A DNA stretch of 34,661 bases from Sperchopsis tessellata (lineage: Eukaryota > Arthropoda > Insecta > Coleoptera > Hydrophilidae): NCBI GenBank assembly GCA_033557685.1, contig JAWQRN010000192.1, positions 1 through 34,661 on the forward strand, in the 5' to 3' direction. The translations under genes were made by a program, and so were the position numbers. A model generated the notes under the pieces. It worked only from the letters and a program-made list of their open reading frames with translations, was not told where the DNA came from and did not search any database. Each line of letters starts with the position of its first letter. The first letter of the stretch is position 1. Positions 20,380 to 30,684 of this stretch are shown in pieces.

Positions 20380-20830
20380 ATTACTTACGACAACCAACCG
20401 AGCACAAGTTTTCAAGGAACATAATAGCAAAATAGCATTTAAACTACAATCAATACATTCCGTCCAAAACCAAAGAACAGTAAGATTTTCACAAAATCCG
20501 GAATATACCAGCTAGACTGTCCCACATGCAAGCATTTTTACATATGAAACAATAAATACCTCAAAGCATATCAAATAACACACATATATACCATTCAACT
20601 CATAAATACAAAACAAATCCTCTCAAACAAAACAACCCAAAAACAAATAAAAATATGTAAACACAAATCGTCAGAAATGCTAGAATGACCAGACACACCT
20701 CATCCAAAGAATATCTACCTGACCAATATACATGCACATCTTACCCCATCGGTACCATCCCACCCACCAAAAATAAGTACCTATGAAGGTGTACTAAAAA
20801 AATCAGTTTGTCACCAGACACCAACAAAAT
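20380..20830 (+). mobile_element. Penelope-like element fragment with GIY-YIG domain remnant
   Basis: In the frame with Ser at 20497, the translation reads FTKSGIYQLDCPTCKHFYI, then TGA where GGA of the YIG glycine is expected, then NNKYLKAYQITHIYTIQL. This matches the GIY...YIGQTGR.(F/L)K.R..EH layout of the GIY-YIG endonuclease that ends many Penelope-like retroelements. Upstream, a decayed TINTFRPKPKN stretch sits where those elements have their linker. The A/C-rich composition of 20280-20800 is unlike its neighbours. No RT domain was found, so this is a small remnant. Confidence 0.58.
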
Positions 20831-21600
20831 CCTACAGCCTGATGAATGAACTTGCTCTGGAAACAACTGAAGCGTGCAAGTGAAGTTGATAGTGCCCAAT
20901 CAAGGACAATTAGTAAATAATTTAAAAATCATGGAGCAAGTACCAATCAACTCAAACTACTATAAGACAGTATTCACAGATAATTTATAGCATGACACCT
21001 GAATTTTATTAACAAATGCAGTATGAAATAGATACATTCATGAAATTACTAACAATATTGGCATGGGTCGTTTCTTTTTGTGGTGCGGGCCAAAAATGGT
21101 GGTAGCAAATTTTTATTGAATTGTTTTTTAAATGAATTTCCTAGGATAGATATTATATAGATGTGCTTGTGTTATATTGCCCTTTTCACTTTTTGTTTTC
21201 GTCCTTATGAATTTTTCACACGGGTTATACTTTTTTAAATTATCTCACACAAATTTCCACATGAACAATAGATATATGTGTAATATCAGTAATGTTATAA
21301 ACGATGACTTTGCTGTTAATCAAGTTGTAGTAAATTAAAATTAAGTAAGAGAGACCTGAAACTATGATAGGAAAATAAAACAATTTTAAATGTAATGTAA
21401 AAATAGTTATTTTCAGTAGAAAAAAGTACAAGGGTATGGGCTCTTAAGATTTAAAATTCTCAGATTGAAACAGCTAAAGAAATCCTTAAATTCTAGAGTG
21501 GATGTTCCAACAGTAATATTTCTTAAAAGTATATACTATACAAACTTAAAAGGAATGGAATAATACTAAATCTGTCATGCGAAAGATATAAATGAAAAGA
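20831..21600. other. Intergenic stretch, no gene seen
   Basis: AT-rich DNA beyond the 3' end of SSRP1. I see nothing supportable in it. Confidence 0.55.
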
Positions 21601-21604
21601 ATGT

Positions 21605-21635
21605 TTTATTACATCTAACTTTTATCCCTTTTATT
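21605..21635 (-). terminator. Candidate SSRP1 polyadenylation signals
   Basis: Two AATAAA hexamers on the minus strand (21635-21630 and 21610-21605), about 106 and 131 bp beyond the SSRP1 stop codon. Confidence 0.55.
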
Positions 21636-21740
21636 ACAAAATCTTGAAATTAAAAGTGTTTTGGCAATATAAACATCTATATCACTACCCAAATACACAT
21701 GTTGTCCATCAATTAAAAACAAAACAATACAATAAATAAT

Positions 21741-22471
21741 TTAATCACTATCAGAACCTTCATCTTCAGTTGTAGGCGGAGTGGTTTCAATTTCTTCAGA
21801 TTCTTCATCTTCTTCATCGCCTTTCTTCTTACTCTTAGATTTTTTCTTATCTTTTTCATCTTCACTATCCCCTTCTGAATCAGATTTTTTCTTTCCTTTT
21901 CCTTTAGGAGCTGGTTTCTTTCTTGGCTTTTCCCCTTCACTGACCTCCTCAGAATCTGACTTATCTTTCCTTGCTTTTGATTTAGGGGCTGGTTTCTTCT
22001 TTTCCTTTTCCTCCTCACTAACCTCTTCAGAATCTGACTTATCTTTCTTTGCTTTCGATTTAGGTGCTGGTTTCTTCTTTTCCATTTCCTCTTCACTGAT
22101 TTCTTCAGAATCTGACTTGTCTTTCTTTTCTTTTGTTTTAGGGGCTGGTTTCTTCTTCTCCTTTTCATCTTCTTCACTATCCTCCTTTTCAGAATCAGAT
22201 TTGTCTTCCTTACTCTTAGGTTTCTTCTTTTCACTTTCTTCAGCGCTGTCATTACCAGAACCTTTCCGTTTCGCTGGAGCTTTACCAGAATCTTTCTTCT
22301 TTTCCTTTCCATCATCTGAACCACTACTGCTATCACTTTCAATGTATTCTTTACTCTTGAAACCACTCTTTGGTGGGGATACGTTGACTACCTTCTTTTT
22401 TGCAGCTGCTTTTTTGGTTGATTCTTTATCCACAGACGAGGCTGCTCCTGCAGCTGCTGCGGCAGCACCAC
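21741..22471 (-). CDS. Ssrp: SSRP1 exon 9: long charged C-terminal tail
   Basis: The acceptor TTTAG|GT begins the exon at 22471 (phase 1); stop TAA is at 21743-21741. It encodes GAAAAAAGAASS, a conserved SGFKSKEYIESDSSSGSDD block, then tandem Lys-Pro/Ser-Asp-Glu units and the end TTEDEGSDSD. The SGFKSKEYIESD block and a TPPTTEDEGSDSD-type end are also found in other SSRP1 proteins. Many Ser-Asp-Ser-Glu-Glu sites fit casein kinase 2, which is known to phosphorylate SSRP1. Confidence 0.93.
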
Positions 22472-25400
22472 CTAAATAAGATAAAAATAGTAATTAATAT
22501 CAACTATGTATGTACAAAAATAAGTATGGATATTGTATCAGTTCTTTTGTTACATATGTGCCTTCAAACACAACATTTCATGTTTATCATGTGATCTTTC
22601 CACCTGGTTTTTCAGGTATGAAAACACTTTGTATGCTCGAAAAAGGGGAGGCCGATTTTTAACCCTAAACTATTTATTATTCTTTACTTTCCATAAACTA
22701 CTTCTCAATTTTTACCTAAATAATTTACATAAGAGTTCTACTTTATTTTAGTTTTATTATTCTATTATTATTATATTATATACAGTATTTTGATATTTAC
22801 CTACTGTATTCAATATATCCACGGCTAATTATCTTTTTATTTTGTTACCGAAGATATCAGATAACTTTAAGCATTGATTGGTTTAATAGACAGACCTAAG
22901 GTGTTGAGAGTTTTGACACTCACGTGAAGCTTTATCAGAACTCTTTCACAATCTATTCTCACTGTCCATTCTATTTTGTTCATATTCTCTATGAGCCATC
23001 TTAAACATAACACTTCATAGATTAATTGAATTATTCAGTGTATCGAAACCTTGTAAATTGTGCTCGTTTATTAGTTGTTATTTTCTTGTTTTGGAATACT
23101 GTAAACCTTCTAGTATTTCCTTATTCACTGTAAAGCGTAAATGTTCTGCATATTCTGCTTTTTTCACTTTTAACTACAACTGAGATTGCAAAGCAGTCTA
23201 GTACAATTGAGTATGCTTATCACGTTAAACACCTTACCATCGAGATTCTCAACAGCTCCAGGAATTGTAAAGTGGACAGGTATAATTGAGCATTCTTTTG
23301 AGGGTTAACAAGTTGTTCATTTTCATGTACACATAATCACTGTGTTGAACGTAACTTACTACTTGTTATATTCTGTTATTTATTAATAATTTAGTCCTGT
23401 GTATATGTATCATTTTGATGAGTTACCATACTGTTACGTATGTGTATATGGTTAAATATATACAATATTTGTCTTGTCTTTTATAATCAGTTCTGCACTA
23501 CACGTACATACTTCTAAGTTACTAGAAACACAATAACACTAAGAAAGTATTCCTTCGTAGGAAAAATCCATATGGCTTATTTTAATACCTACCTTTGTTC
23601 CAATATCTATCTTTATTAATAAAAATAATTATTTTACCTGATGCTTCATACTCCTTCATAGCTTTCACATAATCTTCCTTTGCCTTAACTGCTTTCTTGT
23701 CCCATTCGGATTTATCCTTCATTTCTTTCCACAGTTCACCACCCCTCTTTGCAACCTCGGTGACCTTGATGCCAGGATTTTCTTCCTTGATCTTTTCCCT
23801 GGTCTCATTCAACCATAGCATGAATGCAGTCTGTGGTTTCTTAGGTTTGTTGGCATCTTTTTCTTTATCCTTTCCACGAGTTTTTCTTGGTTTTTCTGAC
23901 ACAGTTTTGGTCTTCTTTTTCTCTTTCTTTTCTTTTTTGTGTTTCTTTTCCTTTTTCTTTTTTTCATCACCTAAAGATAATAAATATTTTAGAAACTAAA
24001 TACTAGGAAGAAAATATAACATTTTTAAAATTTATTTGGTAAAATAGCCATATAATTATTCTCTTTTAGATACTGCTATAGCCTACTTCGACATTCATTT
24101 AACATGAGAAAATTTGTTCGATAATCTCAAAATCCATAAAATATACACAAATTATAATAACATACTTGAAATGCTATTTCAAGATCTTTTCAATGATACA
24201 AGCTAGAAGGCAAAATGCAAAATACCAAATTATTATTTTTTATCCATAGCACATAAACAGTTGAATTTTTTACTTGGTTCATTTGTCTCATTTCACCAAC
24301 TTCATATCTCTACCAAATCTCTACGAAATCTCCATTGTGAAGTACAATAACTGAGACACCTATAAATATATTTATAAAAATTCTTCAAGGGAATCGTGCA
24401 ACCCCTAGAGGTGGAGGATAGAATATGTTCTTCAGATACGCTGGGTAGAAACATAGTTCTCGTGAACTAAGAGGATGTGTAGATAAATCTACACAAGATA
24501 AGTAACACTGGAATCATCAAATGGTATCTAACCGTCTAGAAGAATATCTTTAATGTCAAATTAGAAAGATAAAAGTTAACTAACAAATGTGGCAAAAAAT
24601 TAACTTAGTTAATCTGAAATTTAACCAAGAGATATTTCAACTAGATCTTAAGAACAGATTCGCTGCTTTAGAAGAATACAACAACATCAATAATGTGTTA
24701 CCTATAACGAACACAGCTTGGGTGATAGGTTAAACTGCAATTGGCAAAAAGGATACCAAATATCCGATCAGACTAAAACATTTCTACAACAGTATAGAGA
24801 ATAAAAAGGTACAGTTAGGATATGAAGGCAGAAGATAGAGTATGTAGAACTGTCAAAAATCATAAAAAGGAAAATAAAGGAAGATGTTCGAAGATACAAT
24901 TATGAAGCCACACTCTGGGCAATAAAAGAGCATAAAAGCTATATGCAGGTGAAACAAAAATCTAAGATTGGGAAAATACAAATAATAGCTCTCAGATCTC
25001 AAAATGGTGAGAGAGTTGATACAGAGTAAATCCTTAGAGTGGTAGAGATTTTTTACCAAAAATATATCAAGACAGGAGAAAGTTTCACCAATATTACCCT
25101 AAAAGTTGTGCACGCTCTGAAATATATGAAGTGTGGAAAAGCACCTAGAGAGGATGGTATTATGGTCGACACACTAAAAATCGCTGGAGCATAGATATAT
25201 ACATTTCTATCAAAACAGTATACCTCATGCCTAGAAATAAAAGAGACAAGATCTAAAAAATTAGCAACCAATCAGTCTCCCATCTGTGGATTATAAGATC
25301 AATTTGATTCATACCAACCCAAAGAACAAGCAGGCTTTGGTAAAGGTTGTAGCACTATGTCACGATTTTATAGACTACAAGAAATCATTTGACTCCATCA

Positions 25401-28400
25401 ATGCAGTAACAGTAATAAAAACCTTCTTCCAAATGGAATTTCTGCTACCTATATAGAGTTCATTCAAAACATTTATAAAAAATGCCACATCAAATGTTAA
25501 TATACACCAATCAATGGAACCATTTGATATTCAAAAAGGTGTTAGACAAGGAGACACCATATTGTCGAAGATGTTCAAACCTAATATTTTTAACACTTTT
25601 CACACAAGAATAATTATAATATGCAGATACCCACAATAGTTACACAAAATGGGATTTGTCACTAAATCTAAATGTGGCAATGAATATTAGTTAACACTTA
25701 CATCAACAGCTATTTGATAAGGGTATTCAAAAGTCACCAAAAATATTAATATAAAAAGTACTTATAGGAATCTGACACAATTTTTACATGAAACTAAAAT
25801 TAAAGTTTTTGAAAACAAAATAACTTCGAGACGGAAGTAATTGTAGCACCAATCCAAATATGTAGATATTTTAATTAAATAAAAATACTGGGGTTATTAT
25901 AACTATCAAGAGAAAGAAGCTTGAGTATTTTGGATATGTATTTAAATATCAAGAAATATATGAAATGTTACAACTTATACTACAAGGCAAGGTAAAAGGC
26001 ACAAGGGGACCCGGTTGTAGTAGAGTATCTTGGGTTAAGAACTTAATAAATTGGTACAAGCCAAAATATAAAAGTCGCCATATAGATAGTCAACATCCGG
26101 TAATAGAAAGGCACACCACACTTTAAGACACTGAAAATAATTTTAAAATTTGTCTGCCCCAACCTTCAATTTAACAAATTTAGCTCCAACTTTAAGTGAA
26201 AACAACACTATAAGTTTAAATCGGTTCATTGTTAATCTGCAAATTTTAATATCTATATAATCTTAGGAATATTTGACCATTTGCGAACATGATCTTATAA
26301 AGAGATAATTTACCTGAACCTGCAGATTTTCCAGATCCTTCATCTGAACTACTACTACTGTGATTACTATCAAATTCTTCAGCAACATCACTTTCCTGCC
26401 CAACAGGATTAAAATCTTCATCTGTAGATTCATCATCATCACTAGGACCATCATCATCTCGTTCTTCAGCCTCTGCCTTAACTTTAGCCAAATATGCATC
26501 TGGTTCATGTTCATTATCAGAATCACCAAAGTCATCATTGTAGTTAGCTTTATCCTAAGAAAGATAGAAAAAAAAACAATAAAATTGACAAAATTTTAAG
26601 CAGTTTAATGATTTGCTTCATAAAAATTAAATAAATAAAAACTTACATTTTTCCCTCTATTTTTGACGTTGAGTTTTTTCCCTGTGCAGAAATCGAATAA
26701 TTTGGTATATTCTTCCTTTTCAATGCTACTGAATGTATGGACTGTGCCTGATTTAAGCTCAATTTCAAAGTCAAAAGAACGTGTGGACCCACCACTTCTT
26801 GCAAAGTTAACGGAGGTGATTTCTTCAAATCTAATATGGATTGGAGGTTTGTGTACATAAATGAATCCTCTTTCTAATGGATATAGATAGCCAGCAGCTG
26901 CTTTGAAAGAACATCCGACAGCAGGCGTTCCAGAATGTCTACAAAATAAATTTAAAAAAATTAATATTAGCAACACAAAATAATACTCTAATATATTTAA
27001 TACAAGCCATTAAGGTCAGCAGTTAGATTAAAGGATGATGACATAATAGGTACCAATTTTAGAAAATAATATTTAAGGTCTATACCAACCCAATAAAGGC
27101 TCCAGGCCCAGTTAGTTTTCTGTTGATAATGGTCTTCATAATTTTTCCCAAAACTTCATATGTAGGACCATTCAATTCTTTTTCCAACTTGTCGTCGTAT
27201 TTTTCTTTCAATTCTTCACTAAAAGAATAAATATAACATTCAATATTAAAGGATTTACTTGACATCAATATGTCCATGACCAGTAGTTCTACTTACTCAG
27301 TAAATGGTAATTCTAACGATGTTTCATCTTCCTGTCCAAAAAGAAGCACCAAAAAGTGATAACGAGTTTGACCTTGTTTAATTGGTGGATCCAAACTTAC
27401 AACAAAGAACATCTGTCTTGAATCTTTGTGTGGTAAAACGAATAGACGGAGTACAGTTGACATAGGTATCTTATAATCAAATGTTTTACCATGGAGTTGA
27501 AAGAATGTTTGGAATATTTTGATATCGTATCGACCACTGAAAAGGTAAAGTCAAAATTAAAAATCATTAGAAAAAAATAAGTTTAGATTTGCACACTGAA
27601 TTAGGAACATACCGAGGTGTAAGACATTGAATTTCCCTAAAGATAGCAATAGCATCACCGGATACACTAATAACGCTAGCTTTGTTCATGACTTGTTGTT
27701 GGAAGGCTTCTACTGGATCCAGATCACCAGCCAATTCATTTGAAGGAATCCAAAACCTCATTTCCATCAAACTTACAGGTGCATCGTCATTCTAAAAAAT
27801 GACAGTGAGATAGCAATAAATCACAAACATGTTTTAGCAATAAACATTGTACACATTGGGAAAATATAACAGGAGCAGTATAGAAGTAATAGATATATGG
27901 TCATTATAGACTTTGAATGACCCTTTGAAGATTGAAATAATATCAAGTAGTTAAAAGGTCAGTATAACCTCAACAAAGTTTTTATAATATACTGAATTAA
28001 TGTAAATCATAAACCTACTAAACTAACCGTGTGTTGGCTTTTGTTTTGGGAATCCATATTATCGAAATTGTCAAGTTCCACACGGGATACGCCGCGCTGA
28101 GATCCTGTCTTCCAATAGGAAGCGGCACAATAAACATCGCGAATAAATCTACGCATTGTATTAAGAAGGTTTCCTATTGCTGCCCAACCACGCTATACAT
28201 ATATAAACTGGTAAACTATGAAAGTTCTTTAATTTCTTGACTAGCACTTGTGAGAACTAAATGATATTCTATTATTAGCACTTTTTAGAGCTCGTCGGCA
28301 CTTACAACTAGCACTTTTCAGAGCTACATGGCAATCTAAAATCAGCACTTTTAAGTGCAACGGCGAACGAAACGTCGGCAAAAATAAAAGCCAACACACA

Positions 28401-29108
28401 GTTATCTCCCGGAAAATCTGAAGATATTTACTGTGGCCGTGGAATTCTATGTACTGTATTAGTACACATTTAGTTAAAAAAAGAACACACCTGATGAAAT
28501 TCCATTGTAATTTCATTTTTTCCTGTGTTACATTGTGAGACATGATTGAGAGGAATTTCAAATGCTGAATTGTTACCAATATCAAAGCTCAACACTGATC
28601 CATTGAACTTAGCGGTTCCCCAATTCCAACCTTTGAGACTCAACTCCTTCTCTAAAGTATCTATTTTGTAGGATGATGAGAAAAATTTGGCGATCTTTTC
28701 TCTTTCGGAATCTTTAAAGCCTACGAATCTATGTAATGTGCCATTCTTCAAAAATATTCGCACTGCCCATGCTCCAGCTATATTTTGGAAGTTTACAATG
28801 TCGAATTCGGCACTCGGAAATTGTTCAACTTTACCAGTTTTACCATTTTTAAAAATGATATTTTGGTCGGTCATCTTGATTTTGCCTGGAGTCTAAAAAC
28901 AAAAGAATATGTTAAGTGTGAACTAGAAGACAGAAATCAATAAATTTCATATTATTTTAGTTTGCAATTGCTCTTGGATATGCATTAGAGTTAAAAGAAG
29001 TTTGGATAGTGGCATCTTATGATAGTTTGCAAATTAATAACAGTTAAAAATACTTACCATACATCCTTTAACTTCGGCATGGATATCCGAATACTCCAAG
29101 AAATCCAT
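21741..29108 (-). CDS. Ssrp: FACT complex subunit SSRP1, whole gene
   Basis: Nine coding exons in transcript order: 29108-29058, 28892-28491, 27791-27613, 27536-27297, 27218-27090, 26938-26647, 26554-26314, 23970-23638, 22471-21741. All joins are in frame and give 865 residues. With Spt16, this protein forms FACT, which loosens and rebuilds nucleosomes during transcription and replication in the nucleus. Landmarks: the N-terminus MDFLEYSDIHAEVKGC; SSRP1/POB3 PH-like and middle domains with CLTPRGRYDI, IYVHKPPIHIRF and NRG; an acidic region in exon 7; an HMG box at about residues 553-620; and a Ser/Asp/Glu/Lys tail. Human and Drosophila proteins are about 709 and 723 residues. The extra length is in the tail, where about five repeats occur. 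No disabling change was seen. Confidence 0.96.
21849..22229 (-). repeat. Tandem repeat in SSRP1 coding tail, about 78-bp unit, five copies
   Basis: Five in-frame units of 24, 26, 26, 26 and 25 residues (protein about 704-830). The consensus is KKKPAPKSKAKKDKSDSEEV followed by SEEEKE. The middle three are the most alike; the outer two are diverged. Each unit pairs a basic Lys/Pro half with an acidic, phosphorylatable half. Confidence 0.9.
22472..23637 (-). other. SSRP1 intron 8
   Basis: About 1.2 kb, AT-rich, with donor G|GTAAAATA and acceptor TTATTTAG. No gene or clear repeat was seen. Confidence 0.7.
23638..23970 (-). CDS. Ssrp: SSRP1 exon 8: HMG box
   Basis: Phase 1 in, phase 1 out. A Lys-rich stretch (DEKKKKEKKHKKEKK...) precedes the HMG box, KPKKPQTAFMLWLNETREKI and on to GELWKEMKDKSEWDKKA and YVKAMKEYE. 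The box binds DNA minor grooves and helps place FACT on nucleosomes. The conserved aromatic/Met wedge (AFMLWLN) and the W...W core are present. Confidence 0.96.
23971..26313 (-). other. SSRP1 intron 7
   Basis: 2.3 kb, the largest SSRP1 intron. Most of it is a degenerate LINE on the opposite strand (24620-26065); the remainder is AT-rich with nothing recognised. Confidence 0.75.
24620..26065 (+). mobile_element. RTE-like LINE ORF2 remnant, antisense to SSRP1
   Basis: Plus-strand frames give, in normal order: IFQLDLKNRFAALEEYNN (24629 on), the linker before RT; RKIKEDVRRYNYEATLWAIK (about 24870); ALKYMKCGKAPREDGI (about 25117); EQAGFGKGCST (about 25324); FIDYKKSFDSINA, the A-motif block with its first catalytic Asp kept (about 25364-25405); KGVRQGDT (25535-25558); then KLEYFGYVFKY and LQLILQGKVKGTRGPG with SWVKN (25914-26060), the C-terminal signature. 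The FADD box was not found and many stops interrupt it. The 5' endonuclease part is missing or unrecognisable. It belongs to the same broad family as 14907-15960 but retains normal domain order. Confidence 0.8.
26314..26554 (-). CDS. Ssrp: SSRP1 exon 7: acidic domain
   Basis: Phase 0 in, phase 1 out (donor G|GTAAATT). The peptide starts DKANYNDDFGDSDNEHEPDA and includes KVKAEAEERDDDGPSDDDES and VAEEFDSNHSSSSSDEGSG. This is the intrinsically disordered acidic region that in SSRP1 regulates DNA binding through phosphorylation. Confidence 0.95.
26647..26938 (-). CDS. Ssrp: SSRP1 exon 6
   Basis: The acceptor ATTTTGTAG precedes 26938; donor AAT|GTAAGT after 26647. Phase 2 in, phase 0 out. It encodes CSFKAAAGYLYPLERGFIYV, HKPPIHIRFEEI and the STRSFDFEIELKSG segment of the second PH-like (histone-binding) region. 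Confidence 0.96.
27090..27218 (-). CDS. Ssrp: SSRP1 exon 5
   Basis: Phase 2 in, phase 2 out. The peptide is DEELKEKYDDKLEKELNGPT and on to MKTIINRKLTGPGAFIG. The donor could be GTTGGT (27089) or GTATAG four bases later. Only the first keeps the frame with exon 6 to give FIGHSGTPAVGC. Confidence 0.92.
27297..27536 (-). CDS. Ssrp: SSRP1 exon 4
   Basis: The acceptor CTTTTCAG precedes 27536; donor GA|GTAAGT after 27297. Phase 2 in, phase 2 out. It encodes RGRYDIKIFQTFFQLHGKTF, LFVLPHKDSRQMFFVVSLDP and IKQGQTRYHFLVLLF, the most conserved part of the SSRP1 middle domain. Confidence 0.96.
27613..27791 (-). CDS. Ssrp: SSRP1 exon 3
   Basis: The acceptor ATTTTTTAG precedes 27791; donor CG|GTATGTT after 27613. 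Phase 0 in, phase 2 out. The peptide begins NDDAPVSLMEMRFWIP and contains DPVEAFQQQV and AIFREIQCLTPR. Confidence 0.95.
28026..28402. mobile_element. MITE with TA target duplication in SSRP1 intron 2
   Basis: The 377-bp element begins ACCGTGTGTTGGCTTTTGTT and ends with the near-perfect reverse complement (AAAAGCCAACACACAGT), about 21 of 24 bases paired. It is flanked by TA at 28024-28025 and 28403-28404. The inside is richer in GC than the intron and holds repeated AGCACTTTTnAGAGCT and AAGTGC motifs on the right half. Terminal repeats plus TA fit a Tc1/mariner-superfamily non-autonomous element. There is no coding capacity. Confidence 0.78.
28491..28892 (-). CDS. Ssrp: SSRP1 exon 2: N-terminal PH-like domain
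   Basis: The acceptor GTTTTTAG precedes 28892; donor CAG|GTGTGT after 28491. Phase 0 in and out, 134 codons. It encodes TPGKIKMTDQNIIFKNGKTG, GAWAVRIFLKNGTLHRFVGF, LSLKGWNWG and IPLNHVSQCNTGKNEITMEF, all characteristic of the SSRP1/POB3 N-terminal domain, which contacts Spt16. Confidence 0.97.
29058..29108 (-). CDS. Ssrp: SSRP1 exon 1 with start codon
   Basis: ATG at 29108-29106 gives MDFLEYSDIHAEVKGCM before donor ATG|GTAAGT at 29057. Seventeen codons, phase 0. The MDFLEY start is the invariant SSRP1 N-terminus, which fixes the start choice. The SSRP1 5' UTR and promoter should lie at 29109 and above. Confidence 0.95.
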
Positions 29109-30095
29109 CTTGAGTATTTAATTGTTAATTTTATGTCTTAAACGCACTTCTGCAACACAAAGCAAAAACCGCGTACCAAGTTTGTGAGGTTACGTTCTGT
29201 TCAACTACCAACTGTCGAAAAATTCCTAAAATTTTAAATATAATTTGTGCTATCATTTATAATTAATTTTCGAAACATTAATCAAAGAAAATGGTGAAAA
29301 TATATGATTGAACATCCGTATTTACAGTAAAATGAATAAAATTTCTACTAGTTAACATGTGAAAAATCTATTACGGGTACATATTATACTATAACACATA
29401 TTAACAGTTGGATCCTGGCTTATTTTTTCATTGTTTGTTAAATTAATTATTTTGTCATAATAAGGTAATTATTTAGCAACAATACTAAATATTTTGTTTC
29501 TATTTAAGTTGATACATATTCTCTCTGTAGAGTATAGGAAATTGCATTTTGTTATAACATCGATATTGATAGTAAAGCTGTTTAATAGTGCAACTGTCCA
29601 TTTGATATATTGATTTTATATATCTACCTATGCAGCGAGAATTCAAATATAAATTTGCATTTTACATTGTTTACAATTATGTGTATATTTGTAGATGGCA
29701 AAAAAATTTAAATATTATATTTATATTTTCACTACTGGGTAGACTTGAAGAGTTGGTTACAAAATACACAATTACAATTATTTGTTAAGCAATTATATTT
29801 TATATTTTTAAATATGATTGTAAATTGCATGAACTTGCATTGCTTGATATCACATATACAAAAGAAAATTTCTATAATTACCTTATAATAGATCATAATC
29901 AGTACATACATACAAAATAAATTACTGGATTTTTTGTATATGTGATCAAATTATTTGCAATTTTGAATTTTTAAAATAATTTACATGATGTGCAATAATA
30001 ATATCTACATATGAATTATATATTAGTCTTAAATGCAAATAAAATTGTCGTTTAGTAATACTTCTTACAGATGATTTTCTTTAACTAGTATGAAA
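29109..30095. other. SSRP1 5' flank
   Basis: About 100 bp next to the start (29109-29220) is less AT-rich and probably holds the 5' UTR and promoter. Beyond it lies very AT-rich DNA with no gene or clear motif. Confidence 0.5.
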
Positions 30096-30684
30096 CTGTT
30101 GGCCGAAAACCGGTCATGACCGAAAGTAACCAGTATTCGGAAAACTTGGTTTTAGATAATTACAGTAACCGGTCATGATAATTGCGGTTTTCATTACCGA
30201 TACCTGATTTTAATAACCGCGGTGTCCGTGACCGGTTTTCAAAACCCCGGTTTTCGATCAATGGTAAGGGTATTTGTTTGTATATATCGTCGTGGTGAAT
30301 GTTTTCTTCGGATGTCTGAATTTACAAAAAAATCATATAAGGTGAGTGTGTCTGTTATAAGTTATGCTGTCGAATCTAAAACTGCCGGCTGAAAACCGGT
30401 CATGATCGCAGTTATAATTATCGATACCCGGTTTTCATAAACGAGGTTTCCGTGACCGGTTTTCAAAACCGCTGTGTTCGGTTGGTTTTCAAAGCCGTGG
30501 TTTTCAGTCGGTTTTCAAAACTTCTTTCGGTGGGTTTTCATAATCGCGGTTTACACAACAGGTATTCGCTTGGTTTTCATATCCGCGGATTTCATAACTG
30601 TATTTCGGATTTCGACAAATTGAGTAGCGCTGTTTTCAGCGGTGACGAAAACCGGTTATCGGAAAAACCGGTATTCGTCGGCAG
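30096..30684. mobile_element. Dyad-rich, probably hAT-type non-autonomous element
   Basis: About 590 bp packed with GGTTTTC (ten or more copies), its complement GAAAACC, and ACCGGT palindromes. The ends resemble each other inverted: CTGTTGGCCGAAAACCGG at the left, CTGCCGACGAATACCGG read inward from the right, with AGGG outside. Such AGGGCTG... ends with ACCGGTTTT repeats are typical of hAT-derived elements. Two internal direct copies start at about 30091 and 30379; both run from GAAAACCGGTCATGA to CCGTGACCGGTTTTCAAAAC. A plus-strand open stretch here (30452-30871) is only the repeat being read through. Confidence 0.6.

Noticed and set aside
21713..22366. A 217-codon minus-strand frame overlapping the SSRP1 last exon
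   Set aside because: It is the +1 shadow of the SSRP1 repeats, giving Lys/Arg/Leu-rich text with no family signature. The SSRP1 frame is fixed by the splice phase and conserved sequence.
21781..22479. A 232-codon plus-strand open frame (Ser/Phe/Leu-rich) opposite the SSRP1 tail
   Set aside because: It is the antisense reading of Lys/Glu/Ser-rich SSRP1 codons, which produce no stops on the other strand. No start context, splice pattern or protein family supports it.
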